A DNA stretch of 36,874 nucleotides from DATMBL01 sp035559295. GTDB taxonomy: Bacteria > Desulfobacterota > Binatia > UBA9968. Both the position numbers and the translations under genes were made by a program. Numbering within the stretch: the first letter of the stretch is position 1; the number at the start of each line of letters is the position of its first letter. The notes beneath the pieces were generated by a model. The model searched no databases, was not told where the DNA came from, and was given only the letters and a program-made list of their open reading frames with translations. The DNA lies in the NCBI GenBank assembly GCA_035559295.1, contig DATMBL010000406.1, forward strand, positions 1 through 36,874, read 5' to 3'. Shown in pieces: positions 24,215-31,867 of this stretch.

Positions 24215-25538
24215 AAAAGCGGATAAGTCCAATTTTGCGGTTTGCAGCCTTTTTTGGCAGCAGCACGGCCATCAGGGCGACGCTCGCGAGCGAGAGAACG
24301 CCGAGAAACCAGAAAATCGTCGGCAATTCCGCCGAAATGAGTAAGATGCCCACGATCGACGTGGACGCGGTTTTCGAAACCTGCTGGATCAGCCGGTCGA
24401 AGGAAACGATGCCGCCGCGCAGCTCCGCCGGCGCGTTTTGCGTCAATAGGCTTTTCTGCATGGGCGAGATCACACCGTTGGCGAGGCCGTAACAAAAAAG
24501 CGCGCCGCCCACCCACCAGAGGCTCGGCGCGAACGGCACCGCGATGACAGCGATCCCGCTAACGACAAACGCGACGAACAACGGCAGGGCCTTGTCTCTT
24601 CCCGCAGCGAGCCTGCCCGCCTGTACCGCTGTAATCATCGCCCCAACGGAGAAAAAGACATAGAGCAAACCCGCGGATGCCGTGGACGTGCCGTGCGTGC
24701 GAACCAAGAAGAGCGGAAAATAGGTGAGGAAACCGTAATCGAGAAAAAAACGGAGAAAACCGGCGGAGAAGGCTACGAGCAGCCGGGGGTGGCGGGTCAG
24801 CCGCGCGACTTGTCGAAGGTACGCCACGGTTCCACCGGTGGTGGCGCCCCGGGTTTCCGGCATCCAGCGTAAGGCGGCAAATCCGAGCGGCACGGCCAAG
24901 GCGTAAAGCGTGAAGGGCCAGAACCACGCAATCGTCGCGAGCAACCCTCCCAGAGGCGGAAGCAGCAGGTAGCCGACACGGTCCAGAAAAACTTTGAGGC
25001 CCTGACCGCTGATTTCGCTCTCGGCTTCGAGCAAGTCGCCGATCAAGACGATTGTCAGCGGAATTACGGCGCTAAAACCGATGCCCTGCAACGTGCGCAT
25101 GACGAGCAGCCAGCCGAACGACGGCGCAAGCGCCATGGCGGCGCCGGAAGCGCCGTAGACGATCAGGCCGATTCCCAATAGCAGCCTTCTCCCGTACCGG
25201 TCGGCGACGACGCCGAAAATCGGTGACAGAACGATCGCCGGCGCCGTGAGCGCCGTCATCACCCACGCGAGGGCCGAATCGCTGACGGCGAAGGGTTCGA
25301 TCAGAGCCGGGAGCGCCGGCTGGATGAAGTTCACGCCCATCGTCAGAAAAACGCTCGCGCAGAGAACAATCAGCAACGCGTTGCGTTTCTCCGGCGAAAG
25401 GGTGCCCAAACCGAAAACGGCAGCGACCGAAGGCGCGCGCATGAAGCGCACGCTAAGCGAATTGGGATTTCGAGTCAAATGCGGGGTCGGACCAGCCGGG
25501 TAGCGGAAGACGGAGTAGTGCGGCTTCGGTTTTTCCAT
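24201..25538 (-). CDS. MFS transporter, multidrug-efflux type
   Basis: A 445-residue protein with about 12 membrane helices after a hydrophilic 45-residue N-terminus. Motif A is GVVADRYGRRLLLGIGL (about 125-140) and the antiporter-like motif C region is around GYLLLPPLGGLLATIAWFWPF. The second half includes GLANGVISPMQKSLLTQNAPAELRGG. Substrate unknown. The start ATG 25538 is supported by GGAG close by and GGAGGA 11 bases away; another ATG at 25598 would add a segment unlike the family. A perfect palindrome stands just upstream. Its end overlaps the CDF gene by 14 bases tail to tail. Confidence 0.88.
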   Translation of the reverse strand: MEKPKPHYSVFRYPAGPTPHLTRNPNSLSVRFMRAPSVAAVFGLGTLSPEKRNALLIVLCASVFLTMGVNFIQPALPALIEPFAVSDSALAWVMTALTAPAIVLSPIFGVVADRYGRRLLLGIGLIVYGASGAAMALAPSFGWLLVMRTLQGIGFSAVIPLTIVLIGDLLEAESEISGQGLKVFLDRVGYLLLPPLGGLLATIAWFWPFTLYALAVPLGFAALRWMPETRGATTGGTVAYLRQVARLTRHPRLLVAFSAGFLRFFLDYGFLTYFPLFLVRTHGTSTASAGLLYVFFSVGAMITAVQAGRLAAGRDKALPLFVAFVVSGIAVIAVPFAPSLWWVGGALFCYGLANGVISPMQKSLLTQNAPAELRGGIVSFDRLIQQVSKTASTSIVGILLISAELPTIFWFLGVLSLASVALMAVLLPKKAANRKIGLIRFFKNP

Positions 25539-25554
25539 CACTCCACTCTTCCTC

Positions 25555-25568
25555 CATATCATGATATG
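25555..25568. promoter_or_regulatory. Perfect 14-base palindrome upstream of the MFS gene
   Basis: CATATCATGATATG is identical on both strands and begins 17 bases before the MFS ATG (25538), next to its ribosome site. It has the size and symmetry of a repressor operator, as expected for efflux genes controlled by TetR or MarR proteins, but no regulator gene is beside it. Confidence 0.4.
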
Positions 25569-25614
25569 CACTGCCAAACGGCTCGTCGGAGGCGACACAG
25601 ATCATCCGAGCTTC

Positions 25615-25745
25615 AGGCTCAACCGTTCGGTTAAATAGAATCGTCTTGCTTTATTCAACAGTTCGAGCGGTTGAAACGACTGGAACGCTCTAAAGATACG
25701 AACCGTTGACCGCTTGAATCTTTTGAACCGTTGAACCGTTCTTGC
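25615..25745. repeat. Degenerate TTGAACCGTT-type tandem repeats before the UbiD gene
   Basis: Many variants of a ten-base unit near TTGAACCGTT follow one another, on one strand or as the reverse AACGGTTCAA: CAACCGTTCGGTT (25620-25632), GTTCGAGCGGTTGAAACGAC, TGGAACGCTC, GAACCGTTGACCGCTTGAA, and TTTTGAACCGTTGAACCGTT near 25720-25740. It ends about 25 bases before the UbiD ATG. No gene is apparent. Function unknown; it could be a slipped-strand or replication-derived repeat, or contain operator copies. Confidence 0.6.
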
Positions 25746-25764
25746 GCACTCAAACGGAGGTTCC

Positions 25765-27192
25765 ATGCCCTCGGACATGCGCTCGTGGATCGCCCAGCTG
25801 GATGATGCGGGACTATTGGCGCGCATTGCAAAACCGGTGGACCCGCGCACGGAAATGGGCGCGTTGCTCTGGCAAGCTCGCGACCGCGCGTTGTTGTTCG
25901 AAAACTTGACCGGATTTGCCGGCTGGCGCGCTCTCGGGCAAGCGCCGGGCGACGTGACGCTGGCGCCGGTTGCGTTTGGCACCACGTGTGACGAGATGGT
26001 GCCGGAGTTCGTGCGGCGCACCGAAAAGCCGGGGGCGACGCGTGTGGTTTCCGGGGGACCGGTTAAGGAAAAAGTCCTGATTGGCGACCAGGTCGATATC
26101 ACGAAAATGCCGATCCACCAATCAGGCGTCCGCGACGGAGGCCCGTTCATCGGATCGGGGCTCATGATCAGCAAGAACCCCGAAACCGGCCAACGCAACT
26201 TGAGCTTTCATCGATTGCAGCTCAAAGGACCGCGAAAAACCGGGATCCTCCTCTACCCGCGCCATGCCTGGGCGAACTACCAGCTCTATGAGGCGCAGAA
26301 CCAGCCGATGCCGGTGGCGATCATGATCGGGCATCACCCGATGTACTATTTTGCCGCGGCCACGACCACGCGTTACGGCATCGATGAACTCGAGATCGCT
26401 TCCGCCCTGCTGCGGGAAGAAGTCGAGATGGTTAAGTGCGAAACGGTCGATCTCGAAGTTCCGGCACGGGCCGAGGTCGTCATCGAAGGCGAAATACCGC
26501 CGAAGATTCGCGAAGAGGAGGGCCCGTTCAGCGAGTTTCAGGATTATTATTTGACGGGTGCCGGCATGAATCCGATTGTGAACATCAAGGCGGTGACGAT
26601 GCGCCGGGACGCGATCTTCAAGAACGTGCAAAACGGCAGCGAAGTCGAGGGTTGCGTTTACCACAAGATCCCGATGTCGGCCCAGATCCTGCGCCGCATC
26701 CGCACAGTCGGCGGCTTTGCCGATGTGAAAAACGTCCTGGTGCTGCCTGGGATTTTCGGCGTGGTGGTGCAGATGAACCCGCGCTACTACGGCGAGGCCC
26801 GTAACGTATTGCTGTCGGTGCTCTCGAGCGAATACCAACACCCGAAAGTCGCGATCGCCGTCGATGAAGACGTCGATATTTTTAACTACGCCGAGGTGCT
26901 TTGGGCGATCTCAACGCGCGTCAATCCGCAGGAAGACATCATCGTCATACCGGGCGCGAAGATCCACGCGATGGACCCCTCGTGTCCCGAGTTCGGCGCG
27001 CCCGGCGCCCCGGGCTGGCACCGGATCGGTGGGAAGGTTGTGATCGATGCCACGAAACCGCCCGCATGCGATGCCAAGCGTAGATTCGAATTCGAGCGGC
27101 TCAAGCCGATGGGCTGGCAGTCGATTCGGCTCGAGGATTTTCTGCCCGCGGGCCAGCCCCCGCCGCGCTATAAGCCGAAGGTCCCGCTCTAG
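25765..27192 (+). CDS. UbiD-family decarboxylase (prenylated-FMN dependent)
   Basis: Reversible decarboxylase of aromatic or alpha,beta-unsaturated acids using prenylated FMN. 475 aa. ATG 25765 follows GGAGG by 5 bases. Family features: LLWQARDRALLFENLTGFAG near the N-terminus, ISKNPETGQRNLSFHRLQLK (about 135-155), and the catalytic loop REEEGPFSEFQDYYL, whose Glu at 257 corresponds to the conserved acid in the usual GPFGE. VEGCVYHKIPMSAQ and RVNPQEDIIVIPGAK lie in the C-terminal half. Family members act in ubiquinone synthesis, phenylacrylate or other aromatic metabolism; the substrate is open. No UbiX is in the window, so the cofactor must be made elsewhere. Convergent with an NMT1-type binding protein. 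Confidence 0.93.
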   Translation: MPSDMRSWIAQLDDAGLLARIAKPVDPRTEMGALLWQARDRALLFENLTGFAGWRALGQAPGDVTLAPVAFGTTCDEMVPEFVRRTEKPGATRVVSGGPVKEKVLIGDQVDITKMPIHQSGVRDGGPFIGSGLMISKNPETGQRNLSFHRLQLKGPRKTGILLYPRHAWANYQLYEAQNQPMPVAIMIGHHPMYYFAAATTTRYGIDELEIASALLREEVEMVKCETVDLEVPARAEVVIEGEIPPKIREEEGPFSEFQDYYLTGAGMNPIVNIKAVTMRRDAIFKNVQNGSEVEGCVYHKIPMSAQILRRIRTVGGFADVKNVLVLPGIFGVVVQMNPRYYGEARNVLLSVLSSEYQHPKVAIAVDEDVDIFNYAEVLWAISTRVNPQEDIIVIPGAKIHAMDPSCPEFGAPGAPGWHRIGGKVVIDATKPPACDAKRRFEFERLKPMGWQSIRLEDFLPAGQPPPRYKPKVPL

Positions 27193-27204
27193 GCCGCCTG
27201 AGGG

Positions 27205-27223
27205 CCTAGAGACAGTCTCTAGG
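27205..27223. terminator. Palindromic hairpin between convergent UbiD and binding-protein genes
   Basis: CCTAGAGAC and GTCTCTAGG flank a single A, a perfect nine-base inverted repeat (27205-27213, 27215-27223). As RNA it would form about seven pairs with a five-base loop on either strand. It begins 12 bases after the UbiD stop and covers the stop codon of the convergent gene. Lack of a T run argues against strong intrinsic termination. Confidence 0.45.
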
Positions 27224-28202
27224 GGGTGAACAATTGGTCGATGTGGGCGGCCGATTCTTTTGGAAACATGCCAAGCTCGACGCCTTCGCTCAACCACTTC
27301 TTTTCGGCCGCAAGCACGCGTGCCTCCGGCCATTTGAAGTCGGCCGGCAGCAGAAAAACTTTCGTCCTCTGCCATGCGAGCGCAAGCTCGTCCGGTTTTT
27401 CCAGCCCAAAGAATTGTTTGGCGTGTTTCCGAAAGTGAGCTTCGTCCTGTTGGACGCCGCGATAAGCCTCGGTCCAAGCGGTGCGGAGGCTTTTCACCCC
27501 GTCGGGGTTGGCCTTGACCCAAGGTTGAAGGGCCCCCAACCAGACCACGGGCAGAACCGGCGTCTCCAGGATCTTCGCCATCTCTTCGCGGAGTCCCATG
27601 AGCACGCGGTAGCGCCCGGAAGTCAGCAACCTCGAGACATGGGCTTCCCAGAGAATCGCCGCTTCGACTTCGCCCTTTTCCAAAACCGCGATGATTCCCG
27701 GCCCGCTCAGCTTTTTCAGCTGAAAAGCCTTTTCGATCGCATGGCCGCGCTTGCGCATGATGAAATCGAACAGGTTGTAGAGCGTGGTCACCTCCGGCGT
27801 GAGCGCGATCGGCTTCCCCTTGAGATCCTCGATAGTATTGTATGTCGCGTCCTTACGGACGAGGACAAACATATGGGATGTTTGATACGGTTGGATGAGG
27901 CGCAGCGGAACCCCGGCGACGTTCGCGCGCAACGCCGCTTCGGGGGTCATCAAACCGACCGAAAGCGCCTGAATCCCGAGCAGCCGCTGGATTTCCGCCA
28001 CACCCGCCCAGCGCGGCTTCATGACGAAACCGGCCTCACGGTCGAGACCCTTATCGATGATGTATTGCCCTCCGAGGCCGAAGAGCCCGTCCTGCGGCAG
28101 GCCGACTTCGAATGTCGGTAGCTCGGCTGAAAAAACTTTGAGGGGCGAGAACAGCAGGGCCGCCGCAGCGAGGATCGAAAAGACGATCCGGATAAGCTCC
28201 AT
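27219..28202 (-). CDS. ABC-type substrate-binding protein, NMT1/THI5-like (orphan)
   Basis: A 327-residue periplasmic binding protein. ATG 28202 is fixed by AAGGAG 7 bases upstream. A Sec signal peptide (MELIRIVFSILAAAALLFSP, cleavage after about residue 26, FSA-E) leads into a two-lobe NMT1-like domain: ELPTFEVGLPQDGLFGL, SVGLMTPEAALRANVAGVPL, FVLVRKDATYNTIEDLKGKP and KGEVEAAILWEAHVSRLL. It has no ATPase or permease next to it. It may feed a transporter encoded elsewhere or serve as a sensor. Convergent with the UbiD gene and divergent from the Rrf2 gene; ligand unknown. Confidence 0.87.
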   Translation of the reverse strand: MELIRIVFSILAAAALLFSPLKVFSAELPTFEVGLPQDGLFGLGGQYIIDKGLDREAGFVMKPRWAGVAEIQRLLGIQALSVGLMTPEAALRANVAGVPLRLIQPYQTSHMFVLVRKDATYNTIEDLKGKPIALTPEVTTLYNLFDFIMRKRGHAIEKAFQLKKLSGPGIIAVLEKGEVEAAILWEAHVSRLLTSGRYRVLMGLREEMAKILETPVLPVVWLGALQPWVKANPDGVKSLRTAWTEAYRGVQQDEAHFRKHAKQFFGLEKPDELALAWQRTKVFLLPADFKWPEARVLAAEKKWLSEGVELGMFPKESAAHIDQLFTP

Positions 28203-28339
28203 AACAATCTCCTTCCGGGCATCACTTATCCCAACCGTCGTTAAATGGGAAGCCAGCGGATAATTTTTTGGCATTCTTTGCGGCTATGAAATAAACCGCC
28301 TGCCGACGAGCAAAATTGGAGCCCATCCCTCGCCTATTC

Positions 28340-28367
28340 TTGACTTTTCCAGTTGAATAACTTAAAA
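28340..28367 (+). promoter_or_regulatory. Putative promoter of the Rrf2 gene
   Basis: TTGACT (28340-28345) and TTAAAA (28362-28367) are 16 bases apart, just before the ATG at 28378. The inverted repeat AGTT-GAAT-AACT (28351-28362) lies between the two boxes, where an autoregulator could bind. The remaining 130 bases of the gap to the binding-protein gene carry no gene. Confidence 0.4.
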
Positions 28368-28377
28368 ACGACCGGCG

Positions 28378-28812
28378 ATGAGGTTAGGCTCCAAAACCCA
28401 CTATGGCATATTGGCGCTGGCCGAGCTGGCGAGCAACTACAAGAGCCGCCGGCCCCTGCAGGTCAAGGAAATTGCCGCGAGCCAGCGGATCCCTCCGGAA
28501 TACCTCGGCCAGATCATGGTGTTGCTCAATCGCGCTCGCTTGGTGCACGGCGCTCGAGGTCCCGGTGGGGGATATGTGCTCGCGCGCGCGCCCGAGCACA
28601 TCACCCTCAGAGAGGCGATCGAGGTTCTCGAGGGACCGCTGGCCGGATTTGATACGCGGTTGCGGCGCTCCGGCGGACGGATCGCGCTCGCGACCCAGAA
28701 GCTCATCGAGGCGTGGGCGCGCGGCATTGCGGCGATGGAAAAGGCGCTCGAGGAAACCACGTTGGCCGATCTCTGCGCAACGGAGGAGCCGGCGTATATG
28801 TACTACATCTGA
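28378..28812 (+). CDS. Rrf2-family transcriptional regulator
   Basis: A 144-residue winged-helix repressor. Rrf2 hallmarks: MRLGSKTHYGILALAELASN at the N-terminus, VKEIAASQRIPPEYLGQIMVLLNRARLVHGARGPGGGYVLAR (about 29-70) with the recognition helix and the wing, and ITLREAIEVLEGPL. It lacks the three clustered cysteines that hold an Fe-S cluster in IscR and NsrR; only one Cys (in ADLCATEE) is seen near the end. It therefore resembles the cluster-free branch including CymR, the cysteine-metabolism repressor of Firmicutes. Its place at the head of the sulfite reductase/siroheme genes agrees with control of sulfur assimilation. It starts at ATG 28378 without an obvious ribosome site. Confidence 0.93.
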   Translation: MRLGSKTHYGILALAELASNYKSRRPLQVKEIAASQRIPPEYLGQIMVLLNRARLVHGARGPGGGYVLARAPEHITLREAIEVLEGPLAGFDTRLRRSGGRIALATQKLIEAWARGIAAMEKALEETTLADLCATEEPAYMYYI

Positions 28813-28842
28813 ATTTTTTGCGCCAAAAACCGAGTAAAAAAA

Positions 28843-28859
28843 TCAATTTAGTTAATTGA
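28843..28859. promoter_or_regulatory. Candidate operator before the sulfite reductase gene
   Basis: TCAATT-TAGTT-AATTGA is a perfect six-base inverted repeat with a five-base centre, in an AT-rich 55-base gap and abutting the GAGG ribosome site of the sulfite reductase gene. A related sequence (TTAAGTTATTCAA on the minus strand at 28352-28364) lies in the Rrf2 promoter. Together they are candidate Rrf2 binding sites. Confidence 0.45.
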
Positions 28860-28867
28860 GGTCGATC

Positions 28868-31159
28868 ATGGAACGCTCGCGCACGTGGAAAGAAAAGCTC
28901 TCAGGGCGGTTGCCGCCCGACCTGGCGCGTGAAATCGACATCTTCGAGCAACAGATGGAGCTCCGGAGGCAGGGCAAAATCGACGAAAAGATCTTTGCTG
29001 AAACGCGCCTGCGGCGAGGCGTTTACGGTCAACGCTACGACAACGGGCAGCGCCACGACGGGCGGCGGACGCAAAAGCTCGCGCTTCCCGGGCACCGGCT
29101 AAAAGGACCGGATACACTCTGGGACGCTCCCGGCATGATGCGTATCAAGATCCCTTTCGGCGGCTTGGATCCCGAGCAACTCGAGGTGCTCGCCGAACTC
29201 AGTGAAGAGTATGCCGATGGCGTCGCGCACGTGACCACGCGCCAGGACGTGCAATTCCACTTCGTTCACATCGACGATACTCCCTCGTTGATGCGCCGTT
29301 TGGCCGCCGTCGGAATCACGACGCGGGAGGCATGCGGCAATGTCGTGCGTAACGTCACGGGCTGCCCGCTGGCCGGCATCTGCCGCGATGAGGTTTTCGA
29401 TATCACGCCGTATGCCAGGGCATGCGCGAAATTCCTGCTCGGCCATCCCGACACGCAGGATTTCGGGCGAAAATTCAAGATCGCTTTTTCCGGCTGCCGC
29501 CAGCACCCCTGCGGTCTCGTGACGATGCACGACATGGGCGCGATCGCCACGACGCGAACCGTGGACGGGCGGGAGCGGCGCGGGTTTGAGTTTTACGTCG
29601 GCGGCGGTCTCGGGGCCGTGCCCTACAAGGCAAAACTCTTCGACGCGTTTCTTCCCGAAGAAGAGCTGCTGCCGACGGCGCAGGCGATCTCGCGCGTTTA
29701 CGCCCGTTTGGGTGAAAAGCGGAATCGCGCCCGTGCCCGCATCAAATTTCTCATCGCCAATCTCGGTATCGAGGAGTTCCGCAAGCTGGTGCTCGCCGAG
29801 CGTGAAAAGCTTCCTCCGGACCCGCGTTGGACCGCGTACCTGGCAACACTCGCGGACTCACCGGAGCTGCCGCTCAGACCCGGGCTTCCGCTGAACGGCG
29901 GGCCGCGGCCCGAAGGATTCGATGCCTGGGCGGCGACGAATGTCTATCGCCAGCGGCAAGCTGGCTATGCCGCCGCGACGGTCACGCTACCGCTCGGCGA
30001 CGTGAGTGCCGATCAGCTCCGCGCCCTTGCCGACATCGCGCGGCGGTATACCAGGGGGACGCTGCGGACCACGGTGGAACAAAACATCCTGTTCCGCTGG
30101 CTCAGTGAAGCCGATCTGCCCGCGTTCTATCAAGAGATCCGCGCGATCGGCCTCGGCGCTCCCGAGGCCGGAACCATCGTTGACGTAACCGCATGCCCCG
30201 GGACGGACACGTGCAAACTCGGGATCGCGTCGTCTCGCGGTCTGGCGCGCGAGCTTCGTTGCCGCCTCGGCGAAAAAAGCGTTGAACTCGACGCGGCGGT
30301 CAAGGATCTGCGGATTAAGGTAAGCGGCTGCTTCAACGCGTGCGGCCAACACCACATTGCGGATATCGGTTTCTACGGCATCAATCGGAACGTCGGCGGC
30401 TTTCAGGTGCCGCACTTTCAGGTGATCCTCGGCGGCAAATCGCGCGACAATGCAGGTGAATACGGTATCGCCGTCGGCGCGGTGCCGTCGAAACGAATTC
30501 CCGAAGCCGTGGCCGCAATCACCGAGTACTACGTCCGAGAGCGGCAGCCGCGGGAGAGCTTCCAGGAGTTCGTCCGGCGAGTCGGCAAGAAGGAAATCAA
30601 GGAGCGGCTCGAGAAACTGACGCCTATCCCTTTTCATGACGTCGATCCGTCCTACTACACAGACTGGGGAGATCCGCGCGAGTTCACGCTCGTGGACATG
30701 GGAACGGGCGAATGCGCCGGAGAAGTCGTCACCCAGGCGGAGTTCAGTTTGGCGGCAAGCGAGCGCGAGCTGTTCGAGGCGCAATTGCTGCTGGATGCGG
30801 GCCAGGCAGGCGAAGCGGCCCGGGGCGCGTACCGGTCGATGGCGCGCGCGGCCGAAGCACTTGTGAAGGTTCAGAATCCGGAGATGACCGGCGGCGACGA
30901 AGCGATCCTGGCAGAGTTCCGCACGCGCTTTTGCGACACCCAGCTCTTTTACGACAAGTACGCCGGCGCGAAATTCGCCGAATACCTGTTCAACGCCGCC
31001 GAATTCATTCATCGCGGCAAGCCGGCCGACACGGACCGAGCGATCCAGCTGCTGCTTGAAGCGCAGCTGTTCATCGATGCCGCGCACGCCTGCCATAACC
31101 GGCTGCGTGGCGGGGCAAGCGCGGACCCAGGAGTGCGGGGGAAGGTGGCGCCCATCTGA
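28868..31159 (+). CDS. sir: Siroheme [4Fe-4S] sulfite (or nitrite) reductase with extra C-terminal helical domain
   Basis: Reduces sulfite to sulfide with six electrons, probably from ferredoxin. 763 aa; ATG 28868 has GAGG 6 bases before it. It has the double half-repeat of the nitrite/sulfite reductase family: ferredoxin-like half domains near 80-150 and 345-410, and two 4Fe-4S/siroheme domains. The cluster and siroheme Cys are C443 and C449 (CPGTDTC) and C488 and C492 (CFNAC). A degenerate first copy reads VTGCPLAGICRDE. Residues ~605-763 form an added all-helical region (AASERELFEAQLLLDAGQAG... AIQLLLEAQLFIDAAHACH) resembling a HEPN domain but without a clear RxxxxH nuclease motif. Followed by cysH and siroheme genes, so sulfite rather than nitrite is the likely substrate. 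Confidence 0.92.
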   Translation: MERSRTWKEKLSGRLPPDLAREIDIFEQQMELRRQGKIDEKIFAETRLRRGVYGQRYDNGQRHDGRRTQKLALPGHRLKGPDTLWDAPGMMRIKIPFGGLDPEQLEVLAELSEEYADGVAHVTTRQDVQFHFVHIDDTPSLMRRLAAVGITTREACGNVVRNVTGCPLAGICRDEVFDITPYARACAKFLLGHPDTQDFGRKFKIAFSGCRQHPCGLVTMHDMGAIATTRTVDGRERRGFEFYVGGGLGAVPYKAKLFDAFLPEEELLPTAQAISRVYARLGEKRNRARARIKFLIANLGIEEFRKLVLAEREKLPPDPRWTAYLATLADSPELPLRPGLPLNGGPRPEGFDAWAATNVYRQRQAGYAAATVTLPLGDVSADQLRALADIARRYTRGTLRTTVEQNILFRWLSEADLPAFYQEIRAIGLGAPEAGTIVDVTACPGTDTCKLGIASSRGLARELRCRLGEKSVELDAAVKDLRIKVSGCFNACGQHHIADIGFYGINRNVGGFQVPHFQVILGGKSRDNAGEYGIAVGAVPSKRIPEAVAAITEYYVRERQPRESFQEFVRRVGKKEIKERLEKLTPIPFHDVDPSYYTDWGDPREFTLVDMGTGECAGEVVTQAEFSLAASERELFEAQLLLDAGQAGEAARGAYRSMARAAEALVKVQNPEMTGGDEAILAEFRTRFCDTQLFYDKYAGAKFAEYLFNAAEFIHRGKPADTDRAIQLLLEAQLFIDAAHACHNRLRGGASADPGVRGKVAPI

Positions 31160-31168
31160 GAGGGACCG

Positions 31169-31765
31169 ATGGAGCTACAGAAAATCAACGTCAAGCTGTT
31201 CACTGGCAAACCCGACCTCGTGCCGCTGACCGAGTTCATCGATGTATTTCATCGTTGGATTCAGGCGAGCGACGGCATCTATCACGATGTTGCGGATTAC
31301 AGTCACATGGAGGCCGGGCCGGGGATCATTCTCGTCGCCGGAGATGCCAACGTGAGCGTCGATGAGACCGGAAATCGGCGCGGGCTGCTCTACAACCAAA
31401 AGGCGCTGCTTGCGGGCTCGAACCAGGATCGTTTGCGCATGACGCTCCGGCGCGCGCTGGAATACGCGCTCCGGCTCGAAGAGGAGCCGGGCCTTGCTGG
31501 ACGCTTGGAGTTCCTCGGCGGCGAGCTGTCGATTTGCATCAATGACCGGCTGCTCGCGCCGAACGCCGACGCTTCATTCGATGACAGCAAAGAGGAGTTT
31601 GCGACGCTCGCGCGCGATCTCTATGGCGATGATTTCACACTGGCGCGCGCGGCCGATCCGCGCTTGCGATTGACCGTGCATATTCGCGCGGCTCGCCCGT
31701 CGCGTTTGGGGGAGCTCCTGGTCCGCCTGTGCGACCATGAGAGCGGCTTGCTTACGACGCGATGA
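31169..31765 (+). CDS. Conserved-looking unknown protein in the sulfite reductase operon
   Basis: 198 aa; ATG 31169 has GAGAGGGA before it and follows the reductase by 9 bases. It is a mixed alpha/beta soluble protein with no membrane segment or signal: MELQKINVKLFTGKPDLVPL, FIDVFHRWIQASDGIYHDVADYSHM (about 23-47), GPGIILVAGDANVSVDETG (about 50-68), LLYNQKALLAG and a helix rich in Arg/Leu (RLRMTLRRALEYALRLEEEP). An acidic linker precedes a beta-like end LRLTVHIRAARP. Only one or two Cys are present (CINDR, LCDHE), so it is unlikely to hold its own cluster. I do not know its function. Tight spacing suggests a role with sulfite reduction. Confidence 0.85.
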   Translation: MELQKINVKLFTGKPDLVPLTEFIDVFHRWIQASDGIYHDVADYSHMEAGPGIILVAGDANVSVDETGNRRGLLYNQKALLAGSNQDRLRMTLRRALEYALRLEEEPGLAGRLEFLGGELSICINDRLLAPNADASFDDSKEEFATLARDLYGDDFTLARAADPRLRLTVHIRAARPSRLGELLVRLCDHESGLLTTR

Positions 31766-31830
31766 AACCGGCGCGGCCGCGTCGCAACAAAAAAAGAATA
31801 TCTCGCGCAAAGCCCGCTAAGGAGAGATCA

Positions 31831-31851
31831 TTGGAAATCGAACCGACGTGA
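31831..31851 (+). CDS. Possible tiny leader ORF before cysH
   Basis: TTG GAA ATC GAA CCG ACG TGA would encode a six-residue peptide, M-E-I-E-P-T. It is preceded by an excellent ribosome site (AAGGAGAG, 4-6 bases away). It is out of frame with cysH, whose ATG lies 16 bases after its stop. It may be a chance event or a translated leader affecting cysH. Confidence 0.25.
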   Translation: MEIEPT

Positions 31852-31867
31852 AATGGGAGGAAGGGTA

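Noticed and set aside
29987..31096. A long open frame antisense to the sulfite reductase gene (369 codons).
   Set aside because: It is a shadow of GC-rich codon use; the opposite strand encodes a complete enzyme with all cluster cysteines, and the antisense product shows no family features.
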